A stretch of DNA of 64,000 nt, taken from contig NZ_CABPSA010000002.1 of the NCBI RefSeq assembly GCF_902459615.1, positions 186,001 through 250,000 of the forward strand, in the 5' to 3' direction. Source of the DNA: Pandoraea commovens. Its GTDB lineage: Bacteria > Pseudomonadota > Gammaproteobacteria > Burkholderiales > Burkholderiaceae. The notes beneath the pieces were generated by a model, which was not told the origin of the DNA, searched no databases, and saw nothing but the letters and a program-made list of their open reading frames with translations. Below, piece by piece: positions 1-8,674 of this stretch. Positions within the stretch are counted from its first letter, which is position 1; the number at the start of each line of letters is the position of its first letter. The position numbers and the translations under genes were made by a program.

Positions 1-370
1 GACGTTGCCACCGGAACGCCGCACTGCGGTCGCCCTCGCCTACGGCGCAAAGGATTCCGCCCCGCGTGTCGTCGCGAAGGGTTACGGCCTGCTGGCCGAG
101 ACCATCGTGCGCACGGCACGCGAGCATGGCCTGTACGTGCACGAGTCGCCGGAGCTGGTGAGTCTGCTGATGCAGGTCGACCTCGATCAGCGTATTCCCG
201 CACAGCTGTATCAGGCAGTCGCCGAGCTGCTGGCATGGCTCTACAAGCTGGAAGCCGGACGCGGCGGCAAACCGCCCCCGCTCCCCCCGGGCATCCTGCC
301 CCCGGAAGTCCCGGCCGACGCATCCGCCGAAAACCCGCCACGACTCCCCGCCTCACCCCCGTCCGCCTGA
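1..370 (+). CDS. FlhB-like C-terminal domain protein (FhlB/FlhX type), 5' end outside window
   Basis: The readable 121 residues match the cytoplasmic C-terminal domain of FlhB/YscU export-switch proteins (pattern AVALAYG, AP-VVAKG, A--I---A-E-G--V-ESPEL--LL, IP-QLY-AVAELLAWLY). There is no membrane domain and no NPTH self-cleavage motif, so it is a stand-alone soluble paralogue of the complete flhB at 35027-36178. Such proteins can partly replace the FlhB C-terminal domain in flagellar export. The first in-frame start seen is TTG at 5, and the frame stays open to the window edge, so the true start is probably upstream. The tail after residue 85 is Pro/Ala-rich and looks disordered. It sits just before the fli block, the usual place for this gene in Burkholderiales. 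Confidence 0.75.
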   Translation, partial: TLPPERRTAVALAYGAKDSAPRVVAKGYGLLAETIVRTAREHGLYVHESPELVSLLMQVDLDQRIPAQLYQAVAELLAWLYKLEAGRGGKPPPLPPGILPPEVPADASAENPPRLPASPPSA

Positions 371-603
371 CACCGCAAGCGCTAGGTCGCGCCATACACG
401 CTTGATGCGTGTGTGGCGTGAAGCTTCCGAATTGCACTCCATGCGAGTGCGTGCTACTCGCTTGATTTTCCGAGGTATTTGACGTTGCTGACGCGTCGGG
501 ATTCGACACGCCCGTCTCGTCGTTTGCACAGGTCAATAGCATGAGTCTTCGGACGTTCACGCGAAACGCCCGTCTCTCCAGACAGCTTTCTTGACCGAAG
601 ACT
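371..603. other. Intergenic stretch with one hairpin
   Basis: No credible gene. It holds the imperfect inverted repeat at 390-418 described separately. Base composition becomes less GC-rich from here to about 2330, consistent with an accessory insertion between the FlhB-like gene and fliE. Confidence 0.5.
390..418. terminator. Stem-loop after the FlhB-like gene
   Basis: A 12-bp stem with a single mismatch (390-401 against 407-418; core CGCCATACACGC / GCGTGTGTGGCG) and a 5-nt loop. It begins 20 nt after the stop at 370. There is no T-run, so it may be a factor-dependent terminator or an mRNA-protecting hairpin. Confidence 0.4.
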
Positions 604-1038
604 ATGCAACTCATCTCTTTTCCCGACGCTCGTCGGTCCGGCGCAATGCCTTGCGCCTCACATTTCATGTCCCCGCCTATGCCGACGCTTTCGCACGACG
701 CATTTCTCGATTGGATTGCCGCAGAGAAATCCGGCGTGTTCGCGATATCAGAGGCGGAATTCTGGCGAATCGAAGTCATCGTCGACGATGAGATTCGACT
801 GCTGGCGGATACGACATCGACTGCCGCAAGAGCCTTTGCGACGTTGAGCGACGTCTCCGATTTCCTGCTCGCCCTGGGCATCAACGAATTCTCCGTGATC
901 CCGAATCCTTCGGCGTTACGCGCCGCGGACTATGACAACTGGGTCTTGCAGGCGATTCAGGAAGCCGTTCGCGAAGCGGATGCCCCCGATACGAAGTGGG
1001 TTGCTAACGACGAGGTTGAGGAAGCGACCAAAACCTGA
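604..1038 (+). CDS. Small hypothetical protein with antitoxin-like C-terminus
   Basis: The longest reading is 144 aa from ATG 604. Later starts at 667 or 679 (MSPP..., MPTL...) are possible, and none has a clear ribosome site. I do not recognise the family with certainty. The last 40 residues (YDNWVLQAIQEAVREAD, then NDEVEE) resemble the YD-WV---V-EA------VPH-EV pattern at the end of short ParD/RelB-like stability proteins. The middle is acidic and of mixed alpha/beta character. It precedes the ATPase gene by 96 bp on the same strand, so the two may be one unit. No toxin gene is visible beside it. A TA role is inference only. Confidence 0.5.
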   Translation: MQLISFPDARRSGAMPCASHFMSPPMPTLSHDAFLDWIAAEKSGVFAISEAEFWRIEVIVDDEIRLLADTTSTAARAFATLSDVSDFLLALGINEFSVIPNPSALRAADYDNWVLQAIQEAVREADAPDTKWVANDEVEEATKT

Positions 1039-1134
1039 TCGAGGGCAATCACGAGCGATCCCGATCGTCTGGAGTGCCATGGCGCTACAGCCAAACACAA
1101 CGCTTTGCTTACCTCTTTTTAGAACCCCATCGCA

Positions 1135-2331
1135 ATGGACGGCATCTTAAGCCCCTTTAATCCCGGCGCTGGCGCAGCCCCACCCGCCCTGACCGGTCGC
1201 GATGACATCCGCGAGGAGGTTCGAATTTGTATCGAACGCCTTCGTATCGGGCGGCATGCCAATGGTCAATTGCTAGTCGGACTTCGCGGCGTTGGCAAGA
1301 CCGTTTTGCTTGAACGATTGCTATACGAGGCCGAGCAACGTGACTCGATTACGCTTCGGCTCGAAGCGCCGGAATTCAAATCGTTGCCCGCTTCACTCGC
1401 TCCGGCGCTACGCGTCGCTTTGCTTCGCATGAACAGAATGCGGAGCGCAGAAGACGCCGTCACCCGAGGGCTGCGAGCACTCGCGGGCTTCGTGACGGGA
1501 CTGAAAGTATCGTTCGGCGATATTGAAGTCGGAATGGATTACCCTCCGGAGCCCGGACTGGCCGACTGTGGCGATCTGGAGTTGGATCTTTGCGCATTGA
1601 TGGTTGAAGCGGGGCGTGCAGCCCGCGCCGCGCAAACGGTGCTTGCAATCTTCATCGACGAGTTTCAGGGGATGCCGCAGCGCGAGTTGTCTTCGCTGTT
1701 GTACGCCCTTCATCGATGCACCCAGCTTCAGTTGCCGGTCATTCTTATCGGCGCAGGGCTTCCACCAATGATCAAGCACATTGGCGACGCCAAGTCCTAC
1801 GCCGAGCGGATGTTCGATGTCCATCGCCTTGGACCGCTTACGCTGGAAGCCGCTCGAGATGCGATCACCGAGCCTGCCGCTCAGGCGGGTGTCGCGATTC
1901 AGCCAGCCGCACTTGACGCCATCGTCGAGCAGTCGGGGGCTTACCCATACTTCCTGCAACAGTGGGGAAAGCTCACGTGGCGAGCGGCAAGCGTGAGCCC
2001 GATTACACCCGATCATGTCGATAACGTCTCGGATGCCGCCATCGCCGCGCTAGACGACGGCTTCTATGGATTTCGTTTTGAACGCCTGACTCAGCCGGAG
2101 AGAAGCTACTTGCGTGCGATGGCAGAACTCGGTGAGGGGCCTCACGACTCACGCCGCGTCGCTAAGGCGATGGGGCTACCTTCAGCGCTTCTCGAACCCG
2201 TTCGCAACGATCTCGTCACCAAGGGCATGCTATACACCGCCCCACTTGGGGACGCCGCGTTCACCGTACCTCGCTTCCACGAGTTTCTGATGCGAATCAT
2301 GCCAAACACGGTCGAGGCCGAGCCGGTATGA
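1135..2331 (+). CDS. P-loop ATPase of the archaeal-ATPase/STAND-like type with C-terminal winged helix
   Basis: 398 aa. Walker A is GLRGVGKT at residues 49-56. Walker B is hydrophobic-IFIDE ending at D175-E176. The order N-terminal GRDDIREEV box, nucleotide-binding domain, helical lid (GPLTLEAARDAI...) and C-terminal winged-helix-like region (about 315-390) matches the AAA_16/ATPase_2 class of cytosolic ATPases. Members bind and hydrolyse ATP; their partners are mostly unknown. The ATG at 1135 is the start, with a weak ribosome site. Nothing in it is flagellar, and it lies between an FlhB-like gene and fliE with the small gene at 604 upstream. Function unknown; a defence or stress role would be guesswork. 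Confidence 0.75.
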   Translation: MDGILSPFNPGAGAAPPALTGRDDIREEVRICIERLRIGRHANGQLLVGLRGVGKTVLLERLLYEAEQRDSITLRLEAPEFKSLPASLAPALRVALLRMNRMRSAEDAVTRGLRALAGFVTGLKVSFGDIEVGMDYPPEPGLADCGDLELDLCALMVEAGRAARAAQTVLAIFIDEFQGMPQRELSSLLYALHRCTQLQLPVILIGAGLPPMIKHIGDAKSYAERMFDVHRLGPLTLEAARDAITEPAAQAGVAIQPAALDAIVEQSGAYPYFLQQWGKLTWRAASVSPITPDHVDNVSDAAIAALDDGFYGFRFERLTQPERSYLRAMAELGEGPHDSRRVAKAMGLPSALLEPVRNDLVTKGMLYTAPLGDAAFTVPRFHEFLMRIMPNTVEAEPV

Positions 2332-2357
2332 AATCGGCTTTCGGGCCCTAACGTGAA

Positions 2358-2385
2358 ACAAAAAAGCCCCGTCAAAGACGGGGCT
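2358..2385 (-). terminator. Rho-independent terminator of fliE
   Basis: A perfect 9-bp stem AGCCCCGTC/GACGGGGCT with an AAA loop (2365-2385). On the minus strand it is followed by a run of T (the A-run at 2360-2365). It starts 26 nt after the fliE stop. Read on the plus strand it lacks a T-run, so it serves mainly fliE. Confidence 0.85.
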
Positions 2386-2410
2386 CCTTCAGCAGTCATT
2401 CAGCCAGCCA

Positions 2411-2746
2411 TCAAACCTGCATATTCATCACAGTTGTGTAGGCCGAAACGAGCTTGTTGCGCACTTGCAGGCTCATCTGGAAGCCGATGTTGGCTTTTTG
2501 CATGTCGACCATCACGTCGTTCAGCGCTACGCCCGGGTCGCCCATTTCGAAAGCCTTGGCCTGCGCTTCGGCACCGTTCTGCGATGCCGACACGCGCTTG
2601 AGCGATGCCTCAAGCTCGGACGCGAAACCGCCCGACTTCGACGCAGAACCCACGCCAGCACTGGACGTGCCCATGATCGAGCCCGCCGCCTGCGACGCTA
2701 CGCCGCCCAGCTTCTGCAGTACCGATTCGATCCCCGGAATGGCCAT
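2411..2746 (-). CDS. fliE: Flagellar hook-basal body protein FliE
   Basis: 111 aa, the normal size. FliE links the MS ring to the proximal rod and is the first rod-type protein exported. The C-terminal third has the family pattern, with a [18 protein letters not shown] segment, then [15 protein letters not shown] and the ending TVMNMQV. It is encoded opposite to fliF, the usual arrangement in Burkholderiales and enterics. A terminator follows directly. The start is the ATG giving MAIPGIES. Confidence 0.95.
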   Translation of the reverse strand: MAIPGIESVLQKLGGVASQAAGSIMGTSSAGVGSASKSGGFASELEASLKRVSASQNGAEAQAKAFEMGDPGVALNDVMVDMQKANIGFQMSLQVRNKLVSAYTTVMNMQV

Positions 2747-3107
2747 TTTGCTTGTCCTTGCTTATGTCGATGCGTCGATACAACAACCCCGGTACCCCGC
2801 GAAACATCCGCAGCCCACACCGGATTGCCTTTTATCAGTCACGTCGGAGCTTACCACCCCTTGGCAAGCCCTCAATAGCTTAATTAACGGGAAAAGACCC
2901 GCCTAATCCTCAGAACGATTCCACATTCACCAACGAATAATCAGGACCATCGGCATCGTGCGCACCTGTACCAGGTTTCTTTCCAATCCTTAGCAACTTG
3001 AGGATGTGCGCCCCGATGCCACGCGTACCCGGAGAATTCTGTCGCATGTTAGTGAGCACTTCCACCGCGATGACCGTCATCACAATGCCCCTGGCGTGGA
3101 GCCGCGC
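2747..3107. promoter_or_regulatory. Divergent fliE-fliF promoter region
   Basis: 361 bp between the two divergent starts. It must carry both promoters and, by analogy with other FlhDC-regulated flagellar systems, FlhDC sites. I see an AT-rich patch at about 2875-2890 and a short hairpin (CGGG-6-CCCG, near 2888). I cannot place -35/-10 boxes or FlhDC boxes with confidence. No sigma-28-like GCCGTTAA site with a matching -35 is visible. Confidence 0.5.
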
Positions 3108-4805
3108 ATGAACGCCGCCACCCAGACGGCTGACGTCGCCGCCAAGCCGCCCCTGCTCGCGCAGCTACGCTCGCGTGAGCGCCTGCCGTTGCTCATCGGC
3201 GGCGCGGCCATCGTCGCATTGCTGATCGCCGTCTTCCTGTGGAGCCGTGCCCCCGATTACAAGGTGCTGTACAGCAACCTGAGCGATCGTGACGGCGGTG
3301 CCATCATCACGTCGCTCCAGCAGATGAACGTGCCGTACAAGTTCGCCGAGGGCGGCGGGGCCATTCTGGTGCCGTCCGAACAGGTGCACGACGTCCGTCT
3401 GCGTCTGGCCTCCCAAGGCTTGCCCAAGGGCGGTCTGGTCGGCTTCGAACTGATGGACAACCAAAAGTTCGGTATCAGCCAGTTCGCCGAACAGGTCAAT
3501 TACCAGCGCGCCCTCGAAGGCGAACTCGCGCGCTCGGTCGAATCGCTCTCCGCCGTCTCTGCAGCTCGCGTACACCTCGCAATCCCGAAGCCGTCGGTGT
3601 TCGTGCGCGAGCAGCAAAAGCCGAGCGCCTCGGTGCTGGTCACGCTCTACCCGGGCCGCGTACTCGATGACGCGCAAGTGAGCGCCATCGTGCACATGGT
3701 GGCGTCGAGCGTGCCGGAACTGCCCGTCAAGAACGTGACGGTGCTCGACCAGAACGGCAATCTGCTCTCCGCCCAAAGCGGTAACGCGCTGGGTCTGGAC
3801 GCCAGCCAGCTCAAGTACGTCCGCGAACTCGAACAGTCCTACGCACGCCGCATCGAAGCAATCCTGAACCCCATCGTCGGGCCGGGCAACGTGCATGCGC
3901 AAGTCACGGCAGACGTCGACTTCAATCAGGTCGAGCAGACGTCGGAGAACTACAAGCCGAACTCGGGCGAACAAGCCGTTCGCAGCCAGCAAAGCAGCGA
4001 AGCCTCGCAGATTGGCGCGAACGCCGCCGGTGGTGTGCCGGGCGCGCTGTCGAACCAGCCGCCGGGTCAGGCCACTGCGCCGATCACGCAGCAGCAGCAA
4101 CAACAGCAGTTCGCCCAGCAAGGCGCCAACCCGGCAAGCGCCGCCAGCGCTCCGCAAGGCCCGCGCAGCGACCGCAAGGACGCCACGACCAATTACGAAG
4201 TCGACCGCACGATTCGTCACGTGCAGCAGGCGACCGGCGGCCTCAAGCGTCTGTCGGCGGCGATTGTCGTGAACTACCGTCCGGGCACGGATGCCAAGGG
4301 CAAGCCCGCGATGGTGGCGCTCACGCAAGCGCAGCTCGACCAGATCCAGAATCTGTCGAAGGAAGCCATCGGCTTCTCCGGCCAGCGCGGCGACACGATC
4401 AACATCGTCAACAGCGCGTTCACGGTCGAAGAAGATCCGGAAGCGAACCTGCCGTGGTGGCGTCAGCGTCAGAACATCGAACTGGCCAAGCAAGTCGGCA
4501 AGTGGGTGCTGATCGGTCTGATCGGTCTCTATCTGTGGTTCGGCGTGATTCGCCCGGCCATCCGCAAGCACCTGACCCCGCCGCCGCCGGCCGAGCCGAC
4601 GATGGCAGGCGCAGGCGGTGCGGGCGGCGCAGCAGGCGCAGACGGCGGTGAAGGCGAAGGCGCAGACGGCGAAGGCGGCAAGCGCGGTGAACTCAGCGCT
4701 TACGAACGTAACTTGCAGTACGCGCGTCAGGTGGCGCGACAGGATCCGAAGATCGTGGCAACGGTAGTCAAAGCATGGGTGGGTGGTGGCGATGAGCGCG
4801 GCTGA
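3108..4805 (+). CDS. fliF: Flagellar MS-ring protein FliF
   Basis: 565 aa from ATG 3108, chosen because GGAG lies 6 nt upstream and the protein then starts just before the first membrane segment (about residues 27-45). The reading frame is open 34 codons further up but that part looks non-coding. FliF forms the MS ring in the inner membrane. It shows the YscJ/FliF ring-building domain (YKVLYSNLSDRD, then NYQRALEGELARS), a long Gln/Ala-rich periplasmic loop (about 320-360), a second membrane segment (about 465-484) and a cytoplasmic FliG-binding tail preceded by a Gly/Ala-rich stretch. It overlaps fliG by 14 nt. Confidence 0.96.
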   Translation: MNAATQTADVAAKPPLLAQLRSRERLPLLIGGAAIVALLIAVFLWSRAPDYKVLYSNLSDRDGGAIITSLQQMNVPYKFAEGGGAILVPSEQVHDVRLRLASQGLPKGGLVGFELMDNQKFGISQFAEQVNYQRALEGELARSVESLSAVSAARVHLAIPKPSVFVREQQKPSASVLVTLYPGRVLDDAQVSAIVHMVASSVPELPVKNVTVLDQNGNLLSAQSGNALGLDASQLKYVRELEQSYARRIEAILNPIVGPGNVHAQVTADVDFNQVEQTSENYKPNSGEQAVRSQQSSEASQIGANAAGGVPGALSNQPPGQATAPITQQQQQQQFAQQGANPASAASAPQGPRSDRKDATTNYEVDRTIRHVQQATGGLKRLSAAIVVNYRPGTDAKGKPAMVALTQAQLDQIQNLSKEAIGFSGQRGDTINIVNSAFTVEEDPEANLPWWRQRQNIELAKQVGKWVLIGLIGLYLWFGVIRPAIRKHLTPPPPAEPTMAGAGGAGGAAGADGGEGEGADGEGGKRGELSAYERNLQYARQVARQDPKIVATVVKAWVGGGDERG

Positions 4806-5790
4806 GGGACTCCAACGCAGCGCCATCCTCCTGATGTCGCTGGGCGAAGATGAAGCGGCGGAGGTCTTCAAGTACCTCGCGCCGCGTGAAGTGCAGAAGC
4901 TCGGCGCAGCGATGGCTCAGCTTCGACAGGTCACGCGCGATCAGATCGCCGACGTGCTGCAGGACTTCGTGCTCGAAGCGGAACAGCACTCGGCGCTGTC
5001 GCTCGATTCGTCCGAATACATTCGCTCGGTGCTCAACAAGGCGCTGGGTAACGACAAGGCCGCGGGCCTGATCGAACGCATTCTGCAGGGCGGCGACACG
5101 AGCGGCATCGAGGGTCTGAAGTGGATGGACTCCACGGCCGTGGCCGAACTGATCCGCCACGAACACCCGCAGATCATTGCGACGATTCTGGTGCACCTCG
5201 ACCGCGATCAGGCGTCGGAAGTCCTCGCGCTCTTCACGGAACGTCTGCGTAACGACGTGGTGTTGCGTATCGCCACGCTCGACGGCATTCAGCCCGCCGC
5301 GCTGCGCGAACTGAACGACGTGCTGACCAAACTGCTCTCGGGCAGCGAAAACATCAAGCGCAGCCCGATGGGCGGCGTGCGTACCGCTGCGGAAATCCTC
5401 AACTATCTGGGCGGCGTGCACGAAGAATCGGTCATCGAGGCCGTGCGCAACTACGACTCGGACCTCGCGGCGAAGATCGTCGAAGAGATGTTCGTGTTCG
5501 AAAACCTGCTCGACGTGGAAGACCGCAGCATTCAGGTGCTGCTCAAGGAAATCGAGTCCGAGTCGCTCATCATCGCGCTCAAGGGCGCGCCGGCGGAGCT
5601 GCGCGAGAAGTTCTTCAAGAACATGTCGGCCCGCGCGGCCGAACTGTTGCGCGAAGACCTGGAATCGCGCGGACCGGTCCGTGTCTCGGAAGTCGAAGCC
5701 GAACAGAAGAAGGTGCTGCAAGTCGTGCGGCGCCTGGCCGATCAGGGCGCCATCATGATCGGCGGCCGCGGCGACGACGCGTACGTGTAA
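4792..5790 (+). CDS. fliG: Flagellar motor switch protein FliG
   Basis: 332 aa from ATG 4792 (MSAAEGLQRSA), which fits family N-termini better than the GTG at 4783. FliG is the rotor protein that contacts MotA and couples ion flow to torque. Visible are the N-terminal FliF-binding part, the middle domain with the EHPQ motif (RHEHPQIIATIL), the GGV linker region and the C-terminal torque helix (FENLLDVEDRSIQVLLKEI). It is translated from inside the 3' end of fliF, which suggests coupling. Confidence 0.97.
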   Translation: MSAAEGLQRSAILLMSLGEDEAAEVFKYLAPREVQKLGAAMAQLRQVTRDQIADVLQDFVLEAEQHSALSLDSSEYIRSVLNKALGNDKAAGLIERILQGGDTSGIEGLKWMDSTAVAELIRHEHPQIIATILVHLDRDQASEVLALFTERLRNDVVLRIATLDGIQPAALRELNDVLTKLLSGSENIKRSPMGGVRTAAEILNYLGGVHEESVIEAVRNYDSDLAAKIVEEMFVFENLLDVEDRSIQVLLKEIESESLIIALKGAPAELREKFFKNMSARAAELLREDLESRGPVRVSEVEAEQKKVLQVVRRLADQGAIMIGGRGDDAYV

Positions 5791-5809
5791 CGAAACGGGG
5801 CCCGCGCGC

Positions 5810-6469
5810 ATGTCGACCATCATCCCGAAGGAACGCCTTTCTGCCTGGCAGCGCTGGGAGATGGCGTCGTTCGACCCGCCGCCGCCCCCGGCCCCGCCGC
5901 CGCCGCAACCGCCCAGCCCGCTGGACGATCCAGCGCTCGTCGAGCAGATCGCCGCGTGGCGCGAAGAAGCGCGCGCCGCCGGACACGCCGAAGGCTATGC
6001 CGCCGGTCACGCGCAAGGTTATGCCGCAGGTCAGGCAGACGGAAAGCACGAAGTCGACACGCGCGCCGCACAACTCGCAGATATCGCGCATGGCTTCGGC
6101 AACGCCGTGAACGCCATTGACCGCGAAGTCGCCGAACCGTTGCTTGGACTGGCGCTCGACATCGCGCGTCAGGCATTGCACCAGACGCTGACGATTCGTC
6201 CGGAAACGCTGCTGCCGATCGTGCGCGACCTGCTGGCCAACGATCCGCTGACGGGCTCGCCGCGTCTGCTGCTCAATCCGGAAGACGTCGAACTCGTCGA
6301 GTCGCACGTCGGCGCAGAACTCCGCGCCGCCGGCTGGACCGTGCGCCCCGACCCCACCATCGAACGCGGTGGCTGCAAGGCCGAAGCCGCGAGCGGCGAA
6401 GTCGACGCCACCATCGCGACCCGCTGGCAGCGCGTCATGGCCGCACTGGGCAAGGATCTGCCGTGGTGA
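5810..6469 (+). CDS. fliH: Flagellar export ATPase regulator FliH
   Basis: 219 aa. FliH forms a stalk with the export ATPase FliI and brings it to the export gate and C ring. The N-terminus has two Trp (W13, W16), as in the segment that anchors FliH to FliN/FlhA. A polyproline stretch follows (about 23-37), then six glycines spaced exactly four apart (G58 to G78), the GxxxG helix repeat known from the FliH family. The C-terminal half is the E-stator-like FliI-binding domain. It overlaps fliI by 7 nt. Confidence 0.93.
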   Translation: MSTIIPKERLSAWQRWEMASFDPPPPPAPPPPQPPSPLDDPALVEQIAAWREEARAAGHAEGYAAGHAQGYAAGQADGKHEVDTRAAQLADIAHGFGNAVNAIDREVAEPLLGLALDIARQALHQTLTIRPETLLPIVRDLLANDPLTGSPRLLLNPEDVELVESHVGAELRAAGWTVRPDPTIERGGCKAEAASGEVDATIATRWQRVMAALGKDLPW

Positions 6470-8190
6470 ACGCCGAACTCACCCCACTCTCCGCGCATGC
6501 GCCGGTGCTGCCCAGCACCGAGAATCTGCGTGACGAGGCGACGCCGTCCACGCCCGCCCCGGCGAACGATGGCACCACGCCGACCGTGCGTTTGTGGGAT
6601 GAGATCGACACGCATACGGTGCAAGCCGGTGCGTTGCAGCCCGACGATCACGATCACGATCACGACGCTGACGACCACGCCGAATCTGCCGCGCAAGCCA
6701 GCGACGACGCTTCTATCGACGCAATTTCCGCGACCGACGTCGACACGTCGGCCGCCGCAACACAGCAACCGCACAACGCGCTGAACGCCCGCGAACTCGC
6801 GCGCGACGCACACCTGCGCCGCTGGCAGAACACGTTGCGTGAGCGCATCGCGCACGTACACGCCGTCGAGCCGACGCGCCGCTGCGGTCGCCTCACGCGC
6901 GCCGCCGGTCTGGTGCTCGAAGCCGTCGGTCTGCGGTTGCCGGTCGGTGCGGGCTGCCTGATCGAGTTGCCCGTGCACGACGCCTCGCGCGAACCCGCCA
7001 CGGCCGAAGCCGAAGTCGTCGGGTTTGGTGGCGACCGCCTGTTCCTCATGCCGCAAACGGAAGTCGCCGGGCTGCTGCCCGGTGCGCGCGTGTTCCCGAT
7101 GGAACCCGCCGCCGACGGCCCACTCCCTTCGCAACGTCACAACGGCAAGCGCCTGCCGGTGGGCGAAGCCCTGCTCGGCCGTGTGGTCGACGCCGCAGGT
7201 CGCCCGCTGGACGACTTCGGCCCGCTCGGCATGACCGACAGCGCCTCGCTCGCGTCGGTGCCGATCAATCCGCTGGGCCGTGCGCCCATCGAGTCGGTGC
7301 TGGATGTCGGCGTACGTGCCATCAACTCGCTGCTCACCGTGGGACGCGGCCAGCGCATGGGTCTCTTCGCAGGTTCAGGCGTGGGCAAGAGCGTGCTGCT
7401 CGGCATGATGGCCCGCTTCACGCAGGCCGAAGTGATCGTCGTCGGTCTGATCGGCGAGCGCGGACGCGAAGTGAAGGACTTTATCGAGAACATTCTCGGA
7501 CCGGACGGTCTGGCGCGCTCGGTCGTCGTAGCCGCACCCGCCGACGTCTCGCCGCTGCTGCGCCTGCAAGGCGCGGCCTATGCCACGACGCTGGCCGAGT
7601 ACTTCCGCGATCAGGGCAAAGACGTGCTGCTGATCATGGATTCGCTGACCCGTTACGCGATGGCGCAACGCGAGATCGCACTGGCCATCGGCGAGCCGCC
7701 TGCGACGAAGGGCTACCCGCCTTCGGTGTTCGCCAAGCTGCCCGCGCTGGTCGAACGTGCCGGTAACGGTCCGGACGGCGGCGGCTCCATCACCGCGTTC
7801 TACACCGTGCTGACCGAAGGCGACGATCAGCAGGACCCCATCGCCGACTCGGCCCGCGCCATTCTCGACGGGCACATCGTGCTCTCGCGTCAGCTCGCGG
7901 AATCGGGTCACTACCCCGCCATCGACATCGAACAGTCGATCAGCCGGGCGATGGCCGCACTCATCGACGATGCGCAGTTCGATACGGTGCGTCGCTTCAA
8001 GCAGATGCTTTCGCGCTACCAGCGCAACCGCGACCTCATCAACGTGGGCGCGTACGCGCCGGGCAGCGACCCGATGCTCGATCAGGCGATCGAGCTGTAT
8101 CCCCGTCTCGAAGGCTTCCTGCAACAGGGAATGCGCGAGCGGGCCAGTTATCCGGACGCCGTGCAGCAGTTGCGCGGACTGTTCCACTAA
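6463..8190 (+). CDS. fliI: Flagellum-specific export ATPase FliI with long N-terminal extension
   Basis: 575 aa, against about 440-480 for most FliI. The extra length is an N-terminal region of roughly 105 residues containing a His/Asp-rich run (residues 61-72, alternating D and H). The rest is a standard F1-beta-like ATPase: [12 protein letters not shown], Walker A AGSGVGKS at 303-310, [10 protein letters not shown], Walker [17 protein letters not shown]. It powers early export of rod and hook proteins together with FliH and FliJ. The start is GTG at 6463 or 6466, inside the end of fliH. A later start would remove the extension, but no good ribosome site or ATG is present before the conserved domain. 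Confidence 0.95.
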   Translation: MVNAELTPLSAHAPVLPSTENLRDEATPSTPAPANDGTTPTVRLWDEIDTHTVQAGALQPDDHDHDHDADDHAESAAQASDDASIDAISATDVDTSAAATQQPHNALNARELARDAHLRRWQNTLRERIAHVHAVEPTRRCGRLTRAAGLVLEAVGLRLPVGAGCLIELPVHDASREPATAEAEVVGFGGDRLFLMPQTEVAGLLPGARVFPMEPAADGPLPSQRHNGKRLPVGEALLGRVVDAAGRPLDDFGPLGMTDSASLASVPINPLGRAPIESVLDVGVRAINSLLTVGRGQRMGLFAGSGVGKSVLLGMMARFTQAEVIVVGLIGERGREVKDFIENILGPDGLARSVVVAAPADVSPLLRLQGAAYATTLAEYFRDQGKDVLLIMDSLTRYAMAQREIALAIGEPPATKGYPPSVFAKLPALVERAGNGPDGGGSITAFYTVLTEGDDQQDPIADSARAILDGHIVLSRQLAESGHYPAIDIEQSISRAMAALIDDAQFDTVRRFKQMLSRYQRNRDLINVGAYAPGSDPMLDQAIELYPRLEGFLQQGMRERASYPDAVQQLRGLFH

Positions 8191-8202
8191 TTGGAGGCGG
8201 CC

Positions 8203-8655
8203 ATGAATTCCACCCTGCCCCTCAAGTTGCTGATCGAACTCGCCCAGAAGGACGTGGACGAAGCTGCGCGCCTGCTTGGCGAGCGTCAGACGCAACGCGC
8301 CGAAGTCGAGCGTCAGCTCGAAGCGCTGCGTCAGTATCGTCACGAGTACCGCACGCGCATGCAGACGGCAACGATTCAGGGCATGGCGGGATGCGACTGG
8401 CGCAACTTCCAGCAATTCATCGATACGCTCGACACCGCCATCGGGCAGCAGGCCATGCTGCTCCAGCAAGCGGAAGAGCGTCTCACCGTCGCGCGCCGGG
8501 AATGGCAGGCACAGCAACGCCGCCTGAACTCCTTCGGCACGCTCGCCTCGCGCGAAGAAGCCTGCACCGCTGTGCGCGTGGCGCGTCGCGAGCAGAAAGA
8601 AAACGACGAGTACGCCGCGCGCAGCCTGCGCCGTCGTGCCGAATCACCGATTTGA
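8203..8655 (+). CDS. fliJ: Flagellar export chaperone/stalk protein FliJ
   Basis: 150 aa from ATG 8203, preceded by GGAGG at 8193-8197. It is a short, highly charged, all-helical coiled-coil protein with the family N-terminus (LPLKLLIELAQKDVDEAARLL) and repeated QL/ER heptads. FliJ inserts into the FliI hexamer like the gamma subunit of F1 and passes energy to FlhA. It lies between fliI and fliK, its usual place. Confidence 0.92.
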   Translation: MNSTLPLKLLIELAQKDVDEAARLLGERQTQRAEVERQLEALRQYRHEYRTRMQTATIQGMAGCDWRNFQQFIDTLDTAIGQQAMLLQQAEERLTVARREWQAQQRRLNSFGTLASREEACTAVRVARREQKENDEYAARSLRRRAESPI

Positions 8656-8674
8656 AGGAATTGAGGGGCCCACT

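Noticed and set aside
3165-4871. Minus-strand open frame of 568 codons opposite fliF
   Set aside because: Shadow of fliF; no family pattern or sensible start.
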